From NCBI GenBank assembly GCA_964515215.1, contig CAZESL010000001.1, positions 1-64,000 of the forward strand: a stretch of 64,000 nucleotides of DNA, read 5' to 3'. The notes beneath the pieces were generated by a model. That model had not been told where the DNA came from. It saw nothing but the letters and a program-made list of their open reading frames with translations, and made no database searches. The stretch comes from SIG588 sp964515215. GTDB lineage: Bacteria > Bacillota > Clostridia > Oscillospirales > Acutalibacteraceae. The position numbers were made by a program, and so were the translations under genes. Shown one piece after another: positions 56,443 to 64,000 of the stretch (the first letter of the stretch is position 1; each line of letters starts with the position of its first letter).

Positions 56443-58752
56443 TCAGTTCATCTCGAGTTTCTCGATGTCGTTCATCCAGCCCCAGAAGGTGGTGATGTCG
56501 GGAGTCAAGGTGCTGACATTCACACGCTCGGTGCTGAAGATGACCGCGTTCTGACGCTGATAGGAGGGAATCTCCACGCCCCAGTCCATGATGATCTCGA
56601 GGCAGGTCTTGTAGGTAGCCTTACGGTATGCACGGTCCGCAGAAGCACGCGCATCCATGATCAGCTGATCCAGTTCATCGTCCGCGATCGCGTAGTGGTT
56701 GGAGTTGGTGCCGCCCAGACCCACAGCGTTGGTGCTGTAGTAGACCTGATACATATCCGGGTCTACCGTAGCGCCCCACGCAGCAGACCACATCTCGCAC
56801 TCGCCCGCATCCAGAGTATCCCACAGAACGTTGGAGTCGGAGGGGTCGTTGATCTCGAGGGTGATGCCGATGGTCTCGAGAGCCGCCTTGGTGTCGGTCA
56901 GGATCGCGTAGTTCGGGTGGTCGCCCTTACCGTCGGCAGGGATGATGAACTCATAGGTCATCTTCGCACCGGCAGGAGCCGCCGTGAACTTCGCAGCCGC
57001 TTCGTCCCAGGTGTAGCCCGCCGCCTTCAGGAAGCCGATAGCCGCCTGCAGAGCCGCGTCATACTTCGCTTCTTCGGTCATATCCGCAGTGTAGATGGCA
57101 TTGCCGTCCACATCTTTGGAGTACGCTTGAGCGTAACCTTCGTCAGCCGGCTTCGGAGCCGCCCAAGAGGTGTTGGAGATCGGGTACTGGATAACAGATG
57201 CACGATCGCCGTAGTAGGAGTTGATCGCGGTGTCACGGTACACGGCAAACAGGGTCGCGAACGCTTTACGCAGGTTCTTGGAAGCCTCGCTTGCCTTGTC
57301 TTCGCCGACCTTCACGTTGTTCGCATTGATGCCGAGGTAGCCGTAGCCGAGGTTGTCCACCGTGTTGGTGGTGATCTTGCTGCCGATCAATTCGCCGCCG
57401 TTGGTTTCCTTGATGGAATCCACAGTCGCGGTATCGAAGTTGGGATCGGTCACGTCGAACGCGCCGGAGGTCACGCCCGCCAACTTATCGGTGGCAGCCG
57501 TCTCTTTGAAGAGCAGGTTGGTGATCTTCGGGCAACCCTTATAGTAGTTCTCGTTCGCCACAAAGGTGATAACACCGTTCTCGAAGCTCTTGAACTTGTA
57601 GGGGCCGGCACCCAGAGGCTGGGTGGTCTTCGCCTTCACGCCGGACAGGTCGCCCTTGGTGAAGCCGAACTTGTTGTTCGCATAGTCGTAAGCATCCACA
57701 GAGCCGTAGTAGTGCAAAGGAGCAACCGTAACACCCAGCTGATAGATGGAAACAGCGTCGAACTTGCTCATGGTGATCTTCAAAGAGTAGTCGCCGGTCT
57801 TTTCGATACCTGCGATATTCGCAGCCGATTCGCCGGTGACAACACCCGCAGCATACTCGTTCGCCTTATCACCGAGTTCCGCCGTAATGAGATCCGCGAT
57901 GGACTCGTTGAACGCTTCATAGTCGATACCGGTGGAGCTGATGTCGTAGCCGTAGTTGGCCTTCATCGCAGCCCAGAACTCCTCGGCGGAAGCCACTTCG
58001 TAGCCCCACAGAGCAGCAGCGCCCGCGTGATCGGAAACACCGTAAGCTTCGCCGTAGGTTTCGATGATGTCATCGAGGATGCCGGTAGCAAACTTCAGAC
58101 CGGCCGTTTCGAACGCGGTCCAGTAGTACTCAGCCTGCTCAGCGGTGTAGTACTCGCTGGTCGCATCGGGGCCGTCCGCGAGCAGCAGGTTGGACAGAGC
58201 GTCCATACCGCTTCTGTACTCTTCCATACCGACGATGGGCTGAGCATAGAAGGTGCTGGAGCCGTCGTAGGTCGGGTCAGCCAGAACGTACATCGAGAAG
58301 ATGACATCGTCCGCGGTCAGAGCGTCGCCGTCGCTGAACTTGATGTCCTCGCGCAGTTTGAACTCGTACACGACCGTGCCGTCGTCGTTGGTGGTGACGG
58401 TGCAGTCCGCGATACCGTCATACTTGTAATCGGTACCGTTGTAGGGGATGGTTTCGCCTTCGATGCCCTTCAGGACAACGTTGCCTTCACGATCGGTGCC
58501 AAGCAGGCCGACCGAAACGATGGATGCGACGTCCTGATCGTACTGGGTCGTTGCGAAGAAGGGGCTGAACTTGCTCGAGAAGTAGTCATACCCCGCCACC
58601 AGCGTGTCACCGCCGGTGTAGCCCTGATCGCTGTTTGTCGGATCATTCTGCGGATCTTCAGTCTGGGGAGTGGTGTTGCACGCCGCCAGCATGGAGACCA
58701 TCATAAGAACAGACAGTACCAGAGCCAGGATTTTTGCCAGGTTCTTTTTCAT
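56443..58752 (-). CDS. oppA: Oligopeptide-binding lipoprotein OppA (enlarged)
   Basis: A 769-residue substrate-binding protein of family SBP_bac_5; the usual length is 520-560. The signal peptide ends in LAAC (Cys24). KFSDGDALTADDVIFSMYV is the family signature. The extra length comes mainly from an insert of about 120 residues after the first signature region (around 190-310, with ANEYAAGVVTGE nearby). The end NDIEKLEMN is shared with the paralogue at 59658. Start ATG 58752 has GGAGGG upstream. First gene of the opp operon. Confidence 0.92.
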   Translation of the reverse strand: MKKNLAKILALVLSVLMMVSMLAACNTTPQTEDPQNDPTNSDQGYTGGDTLVAGYDYFSSKFSPFFATTQYDQDVASIVSVGLLGTDREGNVVLKGIEGETIPYNGTDYKYDGIADCTVTTNDDGTVVYEFKLREDIKFSDGDALTADDVIFSMYVLADPTYDGSSTFYAQPIVGMEEYRSGMDALSNLLLADGPDATSEYYTAEQAEYYWTAFETAGLKFATGILDDIIETYGEAYGVSDHAGAAALWGYEVASAEEFWAAMKANYGYDISSTGIDYEAFNESIADLITAELGDKANEYAAGVVTGESAANIAGIEKTGDYSLKITMSKFDAVSIYQLGVTVAPLHYYGSVDAYDYANNKFGFTKGDLSGVKAKTTQPLGAGPYKFKSFENGVITFVANENYYKGCPKITNLLFKETAATDKLAGVTSGAFDVTDPNFDTATVDSIKETNGGELIGSKITTNTVDNLGYGYLGINANNVKVGEDKASEASKNLRKAFATLFAVYRDTAINSYYGDRASVIQYPISNTSWAAPKPADEGYAQAYSKDVDGNAIYTADMTEEAKYDAALQAAIGFLKAAGYTWDEAAAKFTAAPAGAKMTYEFIIPADGKGDHPNYAILTDTKAALETIGITLEINDPSDSNVLWDTLDAGECEMWSAAWGATVDPDMYQVYYSTNAVGLGGTNSNHYAIADDELDQLIMDARASADRAYRKATYKTCLEIIMDWGVEIPSYQRQNAVIFSTERVNVSTLTPDITTFWGWMNDIEKLEMN

Positions 58753-58934
58753 AAGAATCCCTCCTAAAATATTTGAATCTGCGGCGAAGCCGCGAAATTC
58801 CAAGGTGAGGGTGAGCAGTAAAACCCGAACTCCGTTTTTGGAAGGCGGATTTTTGCTCATCCTTTGTTTAAATGCTCACCCTATGGTGATGACACTGCAA
58901 ATCGTCATCGGTTTAAACGGGTAAAGCAAAAAGG
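58753..58934. other. 5' region of the opp operon, no gene
   Basis: I see a GATGAC...GTCATC inverted repeat around 58887-58909 and a GCGGC-gaa-GCCGC hairpin at 58781-58793. No convincing -35/-10 pair was found; the region may hold the opp promoter and a regulator site. Confidence 0.4.
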
Positions 58935-59471
58935 TTACATGGGCACTACGTCGAATACGCTCTTTTTGCGGTGCATGATGCACGCCGCCGCGAAGATGCC
59001 GAGCGTCGCGAGAAAATATATCCATGTCTGCCAATTTATCGAAGCGATCGCCAGTGCACACGCCACTCCTGCACCGAGCAAGGACACACCCGAAAAGAAG
59101 ATCAAAAACAAGGTAGTGTGGGCCAAGCGGTCACAGATCTTGTCCCGTCGCTCACGGGTGAGCGGGGGAGACGAGGTGAGGGTGTAGACCACCGCCACCG
59201 TGAGATAGCCCAGCGGAAGCAGGCAACACAGCAAAGGCAACAACACGTAAAACAGCCGCAATACCGCAGTGTTCAGGAACAGTATCACACCGAAGCACAC
59301 CACCGACAACGCCGTGAGCAGGGCGTACAAGATCGCCGCGCGCCTCACCGCCGGCGGTGAGGCCTTATACGTGTATCGCGTTCCGCGATACACGGCAACC
59401 GTCTTTAATTTTCCATGTTTGTCACGTACGTTTTCCAGCCGATAGTCGGCAGCGTACTTTTTACTTACCAT
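58935..59471 (-). CDS. Four-TM membrane protein, unknown function
   Basis: A 178-residue protein. A basic N-terminal part (1-45, KKYAADYRLENVRDKHGK) precedes four hydrophobic segments (around 47-66, 70-95, 118-138 and 142-160). I know no name for it. AAAGGTG lies 8 nt before ATG 59471, and a TTGACA/TATCTT promoter is upstream; longer readings to 59549 run through that promoter. It lies between the two Opp-type binding-protein genes on the same strand. Confidence 0.7.
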   Translation of the reverse strand: MVSKKYAADYRLENVRDKHGKLKTVAVYRGTRYTYKASPPAVRRAAILYALLTALSVVCFGVILFLNTAVLRLFYVLLPLLCCLLPLGYLTVAVVYTLTSSPPLTRERRDKICDRLAHTTLFLIFFSGVSLLGAGVACALAIASINWQTWIYFLATLGIFAAACIMHRKKSVFDVVPM

Positions 59472-59519
59472 ATCAAGAACACCTTTACTGCATTGAAAAA
59501 GTCCGCATATACATACTGT

Positions 59520-59549
59520 AAGATACCATAAAACGCGCTCTTCTGTCAA
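59520..59549 (-). promoter_or_regulatory. Promoter of the four-TM protein gene
   Basis: Minus strand: TTGACA, 18 nt, TATCTT with TTTTATGG just before the -10. The same arrangement and bases occur at 61232-61261. Confidence 0.7.
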
Positions 59550-59609
59550 GTGCTTGTATGAAAATTGGGTACATTATACAAATCTTCGTGGAAATTTTTA
59601 TACTCTTGT

Positions 59610-59650
59610 CAAAAGAAGAAATAGACCGACAGTAAGCGTTCTGTCGGTCG
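59610..59650 (-). terminator. Terminator of the second binding-protein gene
   Basis: Stem GACCGACAG...CTGTCGGTC, then TATTTCTTCTTTT on the minus strand. Confidence 0.85.
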
Positions 59651-59657
59651 ATCTGTA

Positions 59658-61199
59658 TCAGCGGATTTTCAGTTTTTCGATCTCCCGCGTCCAGCCCCAA
59701 TACGGGGTGATATCAGCAGGAATTGTGGCGGAATCGATGCGTGCGGTGTTGAAAACCACGGCGGTTATGCCGTCATCTTCAAGACTGTCCACCGTGAGGA
59801 CGGTGAAACGCCCGTCGCTCGGAATATTGCTGTTTTCGCGTGTGTCCACGGCGGCAACGTCCACCGTCCCGTCGGCGAGGGCGCTTACCCGATCGTCGAC
59901 GGTCTTCAACAGCAGTGTTTCGACGGCGGGACGGCCCTTGCAGTAGTTGGCATTCGCCGTTAAGGTGACCGTGCCGTCCTCGTAACTGCCGAAGACGAAG
60001 GGGCCCGCACCGAGAGGCGCCGTTTTGGCTCGCACCCCCGCAAGGTCGCCCTTAGTGAAGCCGAAGCGGTCGTTTTGGTAGTCGTACGCCTCGTCCGCAC
60101 CGTAGTAGTGCAGAGGGGCTACGGGAACGTTCAAACAGCGTATGGCGTCGTCATCCGAAGCGGTGAGCGTCACGCGGACGGAGAGATCTCCCGTCTTTTC
60201 GATGCCGGCAACGCGGTGGACGAGTTCCTCTTTATTTTCGTCCTTCGGCCCTTCGATGGCAATAAACGCTTGTTTCAAGAGGTCGACAATGGAAGCGGCG
60301 GCGGCATCACGGTCGATGCCGTCTGCCGAAAGGTCGCGGTTATGGGCCGTGAGGATACGCTGCCAAAAATCCGCTTTGGTCGGGAAGGAGGATCGCAGAT
60401 CGTATACCGTGCCGAATGCGTCGGTGAACGTACCGTCCTCATTCAAAGTGCCGTATCCCCACACGTACATGCCGAGCACCACGTCGTCGTTTCCGCATCG
60501 CGGAAGAAATTCCGCATAGTTTTGCAGACAATACTCGATGATCTCGCCGACGAACATCTCACCTGCCGCCGCCAAGGCGTCATTCCAATACGTTGTGTAT
60601 TGCGCTTCGGTGAAGCCGTCGTATTCCGTGGCATTTGGGCCTGCGGCCAGAATCTTGTCCGCCAGTGCGGCATACGTTTCATACAGTACGGGACTGACAC
60701 CTGCGCGGTAATCCGCAAGTCCTTGAATGGGTAGGGTGGAGAAGGCAGAGGGGCCGTCGTATGACGGGTCTGCCAACACGTACATCGAAAAGATTACGTC
60801 GTCGGCGGTGAGCGGCTCGCCGTCGCTGAACGTCACGTCCTCGCGCAGAGCAAGATCGTAAACTACCGTGCCGTCTTCGTTTGCGGTGACGGTGCAGTCC
60901 GCGATACCGCTTTGCGTCGCGGCACCGTCCAAAACGACGTTACCGTCGCGGTCGGTATCCAGGAGGGGCAAGGTGACGAGAGACAGAGCCTCGCAATCGT
61001 TTTGGGTACGGGCAAAAAACGGGTGAAACTCTCCCGAAAAGCAGTCGTACCCCACTGACAAAGTGTTATTCGCCTGAACGGGCGGTGCCGTGGGATCGTT
61101 CGTCGGCGGCACGGCAGGGGCACGGCACGCCGACAGGGCGGACAGTAACAAAAGAACGGTGAGTATATAGGCAACAGCACGAAGCGGTTTCATTTTCAC
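59658..61199 (-). CDS. OppA-like lipoprotein with internal deletion
   Basis: A 513-residue paralogue of the protein at 56443. The lipobox LSAC puts Cys at 25. Shared runs include FSDGEPLTADDVIFSMYVLADPSYDG, VAPLHYYGADEAYDYQNDRFGFTKGDL (quoted in parts here) and the end WGWTREIEKLKIR. After the stretch around TVDSLEDDG it jumps to TARIDSATIPADITPYWGW, so most of the second lobe present in the longer paralogue (roughly 220-250 residues) is missing while the frame stays open. It may be a non-transporting sensor or a decaying copy. GTG 61199 follows AGGAGGT. Confidence 0.85.
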   Translation of the reverse strand: MKMKPLRAVAYILTVLLLLSALSACRAPAVPPTNDPTAPPVQANNTLSVGYDCFSGEFHPFFARTQNDCEALSLVTLPLLDTDRDGNVVLDGAATQSGIADCTVTANEDGTVVYDLALREDVTFSDGEPLTADDVIFSMYVLADPSYDGPSAFSTLPIQGLADYRAGVSPVLYETYAALADKILAAGPNATEYDGFTEAQYTTYWNDALAAAGEMFVGEIIEYCLQNYAEFLPRCGNDDVVLGMYVWGYGTLNEDGTFTDAFGTVYDLRSSFPTKADFWQRILTAHNRDLSADGIDRDAAAASIVDLLKQAFIAIEGPKDENKEELVHRVAGIEKTGDLSVRVTLTASDDDAIRCLNVPVAPLHYYGADEAYDYQNDRFGFTKGDLAGVRAKTAPLGAGPFVFGSYEDGTVTLTANANYCKGRPAVETLLLKTVDDRVSALADGTVDVAAVDTRENSNIPSDGRFTVLTVDSLEDDGITAVVFNTARIDSATIPADITPYWGWTREIEKLKIR

Positions 61200-61231
61200 A
61201 AGGGTACCTCCTACTTACAAGGTTTGGTCTA

Positions 61232-61261
61232 AAGATACCATAAAAGCGCGGAGCCTGTCAA
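61232..61261 (-). promoter_or_regulatory. Promoter of the second binding-protein gene
   Basis: Minus strand: TTGACA, 18 nt, TATCTT, near-identical in the TTTTATGGTATCTT part to the promoter at 59520-59549. Confidence 0.7.
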
Positions 61262-61356
61262 GTTCGCGGAAATCACGGTGTACTTTGTCAAATTGAACAT
61301 ATATTAATGGTATTAATATTATATCCGCCGCGTAATGACGGTATATTTTCCCTCTT

Positions 61357-61386
61357 GAATGACTGCGCGTGCAAGTGTCCATACTG
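61357..61386 (+). promoter_or_regulatory. Candidate sigma-G/sigma-F promoter of sigG
   Basis: GAATG, 18 nt, CATACTG, against the known sigma-G consensus GHATR-N18-CATWHTA (one mismatch). It lies 29 nt before ATG 61416, so sigG may be autoactivated in the forespore. Confidence 0.5.
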
Positions 61387-61415
61387 TTTTCAGAACGAGA
61401 AAAGGTGGTATGCGT

Positions 61416-62186
61416 ATGCTCGGTAAGGTGGAGATCTGTGGGGTGAACACCGCCACGTTGAAGGTGCTCAGCGAGGCGGAAAAAATGCGGCTTTTGCGGG
61501 AAATGCGGGAGGGAACGAATCCGAAAGCACGGGAGGAAATGGTGAACGGCAACCTGCGTCTGGTGTTGAGCGTCATTCAACGCTTTGCGGGACGCGGCGA
61601 AAATCCCGACGATCTGTTTCAGGTGGGGTGTATCGGCCTGATGAAGGCGATCGATAACTTTGACATTACGCAGAACGTGCGGTTTTCCACCTACGGTGTG
61701 CCGATGATCATCGGTGAGATACGGCGGTACCTGCGGGATAACAACAGTGTGCGTATCAGCCGTTCGGTGCGGGATCTGGCATACCGCGCAATGCAGGTGA
61801 AGGAACAGCTGACCGCCGAGCGGCAAAGCGAGCCGACGGTGGAGGAGATCGCCCGTGTACTGGACGTGGCACGGGAAGACGTGGTGTTGGCGCTCGAATC
61901 GGTGGTGGAGCCCGTCAGCTTGTACGAGCCGGTATACGCGGACGGCGGTGACACCATCTACGTGATGGATCAGGTGGGGGATACAAACGGCGAAAACGAT
62001 TGGTTGGACGAATTGGCATTGAAAGAGGCGATCCGTTCCCTCGGCGAGCGGGAGAAAAAGATATTGCAGTTACGGTTCTTCAAAGGTATGACGCAGGTGG
62101 AAGTGTCGGCGGAGATCGGCATCAGCCAGGCGCAGGTCAGCCGATTGGAAAAAAGTGCGTTGCAACGCATCAAGGAACAACTGTGA
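61416..62186 (+). CDS. sigG: RNA polymerase sporulation sigma factor SigG
   Basis: A 256-residue sigma-70 family factor that drives late forespore genes. The N-terminal KVEICGVNTATL matches the signature that distinguishes SigG from SigF. Region 2 (NGNLRLVLSVIQRFAGRGENPDDLFQVG in part), region 3 and region 4 (VEVSAEIGISQAQVSRLE) are complete. ATG 61416 has AAAGGTGG 7 nt upstream. The next gene encodes YlmC/YmxH, a usual neighbour of sporulation sigma genes. This is direct evidence that the organism descends from endospore formers. Confidence 0.95.
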   Translation: MLGKVEICGVNTATLKVLSEAEKMRLLREMREGTNPKAREEMVNGNLRLVLSVIQRFAGRGENPDDLFQVGCIGLMKAIDNFDITQNVRFSTYGVPMIIGEIRRYLRDNNSVRISRSVRDLAYRAMQVKEQLTAERQSEPTVEEIARVLDVAREDVVLALESVVEPVSLYEPVYADGGDTIYVMDQVGDTNGENDWLDELALKEAIRSLGEREKKILQLRFFKGMTQVEVSAEIGISQAQVSRLEKSALQRIKEQL

Positions 62187-62239
62187 ATATATTCCGTCTC
62201 CCGCGCATACGGTGTAGTGTGAAAGGGAGGTGGACAGGC

Positions 62240-62539
62240 GTGTATTGTCGAATTACGGAACTGCACAACAAAGAGGTCATCAACGTCTGTGACGGTACCC
62301 GTCTTGGGTGCGTGGACGACGTAGAGGTGGATACCCACACCGCGCAACTGACCGCGATCGTGTTGCACGGTCGGCCGAAATTACTCGGTATCATGGGGTG
62401 CGAGGAGGACACGGTCATCCCGTGGAAAGAGATCGAGGTGATCGGTGAAGAGACCATATTGGTCAATCGCCCGCAAGAGGCGGGAGGGGGAAGACCGCAC
62501 GGCGGTGTGTGCCGCGGATTATTTGGTTTGGCACGATAG
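62240..62539 (+). CDS. YlmC/YmxH family sporulation protein (PRC-barrel)
   Basis: A 99-residue protein. CRITELHNKEVINVCDGTRLG and VVLHG-x-PKLLG...EEDTVIPWKEIEVIGEETILV make up a PRC-barrel-like fold of the YlmC/YmxH family, found in nearly all endospore formers. GTG 62240 is chosen for GGGAGGTGG directly upstream and because the family starts here, though the frame is open further. Its role in sporulation is not understood. It follows sigG by 53 nt and is probably cotranscribed. Confidence 0.88.
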   Translation: MYCRITELHNKEVINVCDGTRLGCVDDVEVDTHTAQLTAIVLHGRPKLLGIMGCEEDTVIPWKEIEVIGEETILVNRPQEAGGGRPHGGVCRGLFGLAR

Positions 62540-62545
62540 CGGGTG

Positions 62546-62574
62546 TTGACAAACGGTGGGCGATTTGGTATAAT
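62546..62574 (+). promoter_or_regulatory. Sigma-A promoter for the pfl leader
   Basis: TTGACA, 17 nt, TATAAT, a perfect consensus, with the predicted transcript start at about 62581, right where the riboswitch begins. Confidence 0.9.
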
Positions 62575-62582
62575 ACAGACAG

Positions 62583-62655
62583 CGTTTTACATGACTGACG
62601 GATTTCGCAGAGCACTGCGGGGAAGTGTAAAACAATGTGTGCCGACCGTCTGGGC
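62583..62655 (+). ncRNA. ZTP riboswitch (pfl motif)
   Basis: The leader contains the paired ends GTTTTACA / TGTAAAAC (P1), an inner hairpin CGCAG-agca-CTGCG, the conserved GACTGACGG and GGGGAAGTGTAAAAC boxes, then GCCGACCGTCTGGGC, whose CCGTC can pair back with GACGG as the pseudoknot. This is the layout of the pfl motif that binds the purine/folate stress signal ZTP/ZMP. It lies directly before a terminator and pyruvate formate-lyase, the gene after which the motif was named. An ON switch by anti-termination is expected. Confidence 0.82.
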
Positions 62656-62691
62656 GAAATCTGTTCGAAGTGAACGGATTTCGCCTTTTTT
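62653..62691 (+). terminator. Riboswitch-controlled intrinsic terminator
   Basis: GGCGAAATC-t-GTTC-...-GAAC-GGATTTCGCC followed by TTTTTT. Its 5' arm overlaps the last three bases of the riboswitch CTGGGC box, so ligand binding and terminator folding should exclude each other. Confidence 0.88.
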
Positions 62692-62722
62692 ATTCTTTTC
62701 ACTCGAAAGGGGACCTGCTGCA

Positions 62723-64000
62723 ATGCACGAGAATTGGAACGGATTTACCGCCGGTGTATGGCAAAACGAGATCAACGTGCGCGACTTTATTCAAACGAAC
62801 TATCGCGCGTACGAAGGCGATGCCGATTTTTTGGCAGGGGCAACGCTGCGTACCGAAGCACTGATGGAAAAGGTGCGGGAACTGTTCCGTCAGGAGCGTG
62901 AAAAAGGCGGCGTGTTGGACGTGGACGTGAACACCGTGTCCTCGCTCGTGAATTACGCCCCCGGTTACATTGATAAGGACAACGAACTCATTGTCGGTAT
63001 GCAGACGGATGCGCCGCTCAAGCGCGGGGTCAACCCTTTCGGCGGTATTCGTATGGCACGTCAGGCATGTGCGGCGTACGGTTACCGCTTGAGTGACAAA
63101 GTGGAAGATGAATTTCGTTTTCGTACCACCCACAACAGCGGCGTATTTCGCGCATATACCGATGAAATGCGGCTGGCGCGCAAATGCCACGTCATTACGG
63201 GCCTGCCGGACGCATACGGGCGCGGTCGCATCATCGGTGACTACCGCCGTGTGGCGTTGTACGGTGTGGATCGCCTGATCGAAGAAAAACAGAAAGATAA
63301 AGCGGCTGCGGCGGAACAGCCGTTCACACAGGATACCGTCCGTCTGCTGGAAGAACTGTTCCAACAGATCACCTTTTTGGGGTATCTGAAAGAGATGGCG
63401 GCGATGTACGGCTACGATATCAGCGCCCCCGCCAAAGATGCCCGCGAAGCGGTGCAGTGGACGTATTTCGCCTACCTCGGCGCGATCAAAGAGCAAAACG
63501 GGGCGGCGATGTCGCTCGGCCGCGTGAGCACCTTCCTTGACATCTACATTGAGCGGGACATGGCACGCGGCGTGCTGGACGAAGCGGGCGCACAGGAGTT
63601 GATGGACGATTTCGTGATGAAACTGCGTATCGCCCGCCATCTGCGTACCCCCGAATACAACGAGTTGTTCGGCGGCGATCCGATGTGGATCACCGAAGCG
63701 GTGGGCGGTATGGGTAAAGACGGCCGTACGCTGGTCACCAAAAACAGTTACCGTATGCTGAATACGCTCTACACCTTGGGCTCGTCGCCCGAGCCGAATC
63801 TCACGGTGCTGTGGTCTGCCGCCCTGCCCGAAAACTTCAAGCGGTTTTGCGCCAAAGTGTCGGCGGATACCGATTCGGTGCAGTATGAAAACGACGATCT
63901 GATGCGCCCGTTGCACGGGGACGATTATGCCATTGCCTGCTGTGTGTCGGCGATGGAAGTGGGCAAGCAGATGCAGTTCTTCGGTGCGCGGTGCAACCTC
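62723..64000 (+). CDS. pflB: Pyruvate formate-lyase (formate C-acetyltransferase), 5' part
   Basis: The first 426 codons of a glycyl-radical enzyme that turns pyruvate and CoA into acetyl-CoA and formate; the gene continues past the window. GFTAGVWQNEINVRDFIQ and NPFGGIRMARQACAAYGY are typical of PflB. The catalytic cysteine pair is Cys406-Cys407 in YAIACCVSAMEVGK. The glycine-radical site near the C terminus is outside the window. ATG 62723 follows AAAGGGGAC. Formate made here can feed 10-formyl-THF, which explains control by a ZTP riboswitch. Confidence 0.96.
   Translation, partial: MHENWNGFTAGVWQNEINVRDFIQTNYRAYEGDADFLAGATLRTEALMEKVRELFRQEREKGGVLDVDVNTVSSLVNYAPGYIDKDNELIVGMQTDAPLKRGVNPFGGIRMARQACAAYGYRLSDKVEDEFRFRTTHNSGVFRAYTDEMRLARKCHVITGLPDAYGRGRIIGDYRRVALYGVDRLIEEKQKDKAAAAEQPFTQDTVRLLEELFQQITFLGYLKEMAAMYGYDISAPAKDAREAVQWTYFAYLGAIKEQNGAAMSLGRVSTFLDIYIERDMARGVLDEAGAQELMDDFVMKLRIARHLRTPEYNELFGGDPMWITEAVGGMGKDGRTLVTKNSYRMLNTLYTLGSSPEPNLTVLWSAALPENFKRFCAKVSADTDSVQYENDDLMRPLHGDDYAIACCVSAMEVGKQMQFFGARCNL

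Noticed and set aside
56695..58767. 690-codon plus-strand open frame opposite oppA
   Set aside because: Shadow; Val/Arg/Gly-rich with no recognisable domain, while the other strand holds a clear binding protein.
62699..63916. 405-codon minus-strand open frame near the right edge
   Set aside because: It is antisense to pyruvate formate-lyase, which has the promoter, RBS and catalytic motifs.

Overview
The window reads as chromosomal DNA of a spore-forming, anaerobic, moderately GC-rich clostridium, most likely a gut Oscillospirales/Ruminococcaceae-type organism. The signs are a sporulation sigma-G gene with a YlmC/YmxH gene behind it, Gram-positive lipoproteins, a rubredoxin-containing flavodiiron protein, PPi-dependent phosphofructokinase, pyruvate formate-lyase, and short GC-rich palindromic repeats of a kind I associate with that order. 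The taxonomy is inference. No phage, integrase, CRISPR array or rRNA operon is visible.

Layout. 0.1-3.7 kb (minus): GH3 glycosidase, S66 peptidase and a small conserved protein behind one strong promoter. 3.7-7.4 kb (plus): a solute-binding lipoprotein, Asp23/YloU and a FakA/YloV-type kinase. 7.6-14.9 kb: MATE exporter, SGNH hydrolase, AEC permease, two membrane proteins and a KtrB-KtrA potassium uptake pair. 14.9-20.6 kb: tRNA-Ser(GGA), a sugar isomerase/beta-helix glycosidase pair, and an acyltransferase overlapping a Na+/glutamate symporter. 20.9-26.2 kb: one 1751-residue secreted metallophosphoesterase. 26.5-30.1 kb: a flavodiiron/rubredoxin fusion, an iron-sulfur protein, a divergent Crp/Fnr regulator and a ribbon-helix-helix protein. 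30.2-35.6 kb (minus): a glycan operon (TIM-barrel hydrolase, Gfo/Idh dehydrogenase, GH78-like, sialidase-like).

35.8-39.2 kb is an AT-rich restriction-modification island with two m5C methyltransferases (one frameshifted) and a probable endonuclease. It abuts a 5'-truncated ywaF remnant, so it probably replaced the front of that gene and the promoter of the glycan operon. 39.4-42.0 kb: PPi-phosphofructokinase and a GH109-like Gfo/Idh enzyme, followed by a repeat-rich gap.

42.5-50.3 kb (minus) is a tightly coupled operon: M3 peptidase, NusG-II domain protein, Gx transporter, two-repeat lipoprotein, ApbE, RnfC, RnfD, RnfG and a five-TM protein. It looks like an Rnf cluster without rnfE, rnfA and rnfB, and is the most unusual system here. 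50.5-58.8 kb (minus) is an oligopeptide (Opp) ABC transporter whose OppC carries a roughly 365-residue extra domain. Further on are a membrane protein and a second Opp-type binding protein with a large internal deletion. 61.4-64.0 kb (plus): sigG, ylmC/ymxH, then a ZTP (pfl) riboswitch with an intrinsic terminator in front of pyruvate formate-lyase, which runs off the window.

Most promoters match TTGACA-17-TATAAT closely, often with an extended TGG before the -10. This makes many start sites and transcription units readable by eye. All functional calls are from reading translated sequence and motifs; no database search was run.
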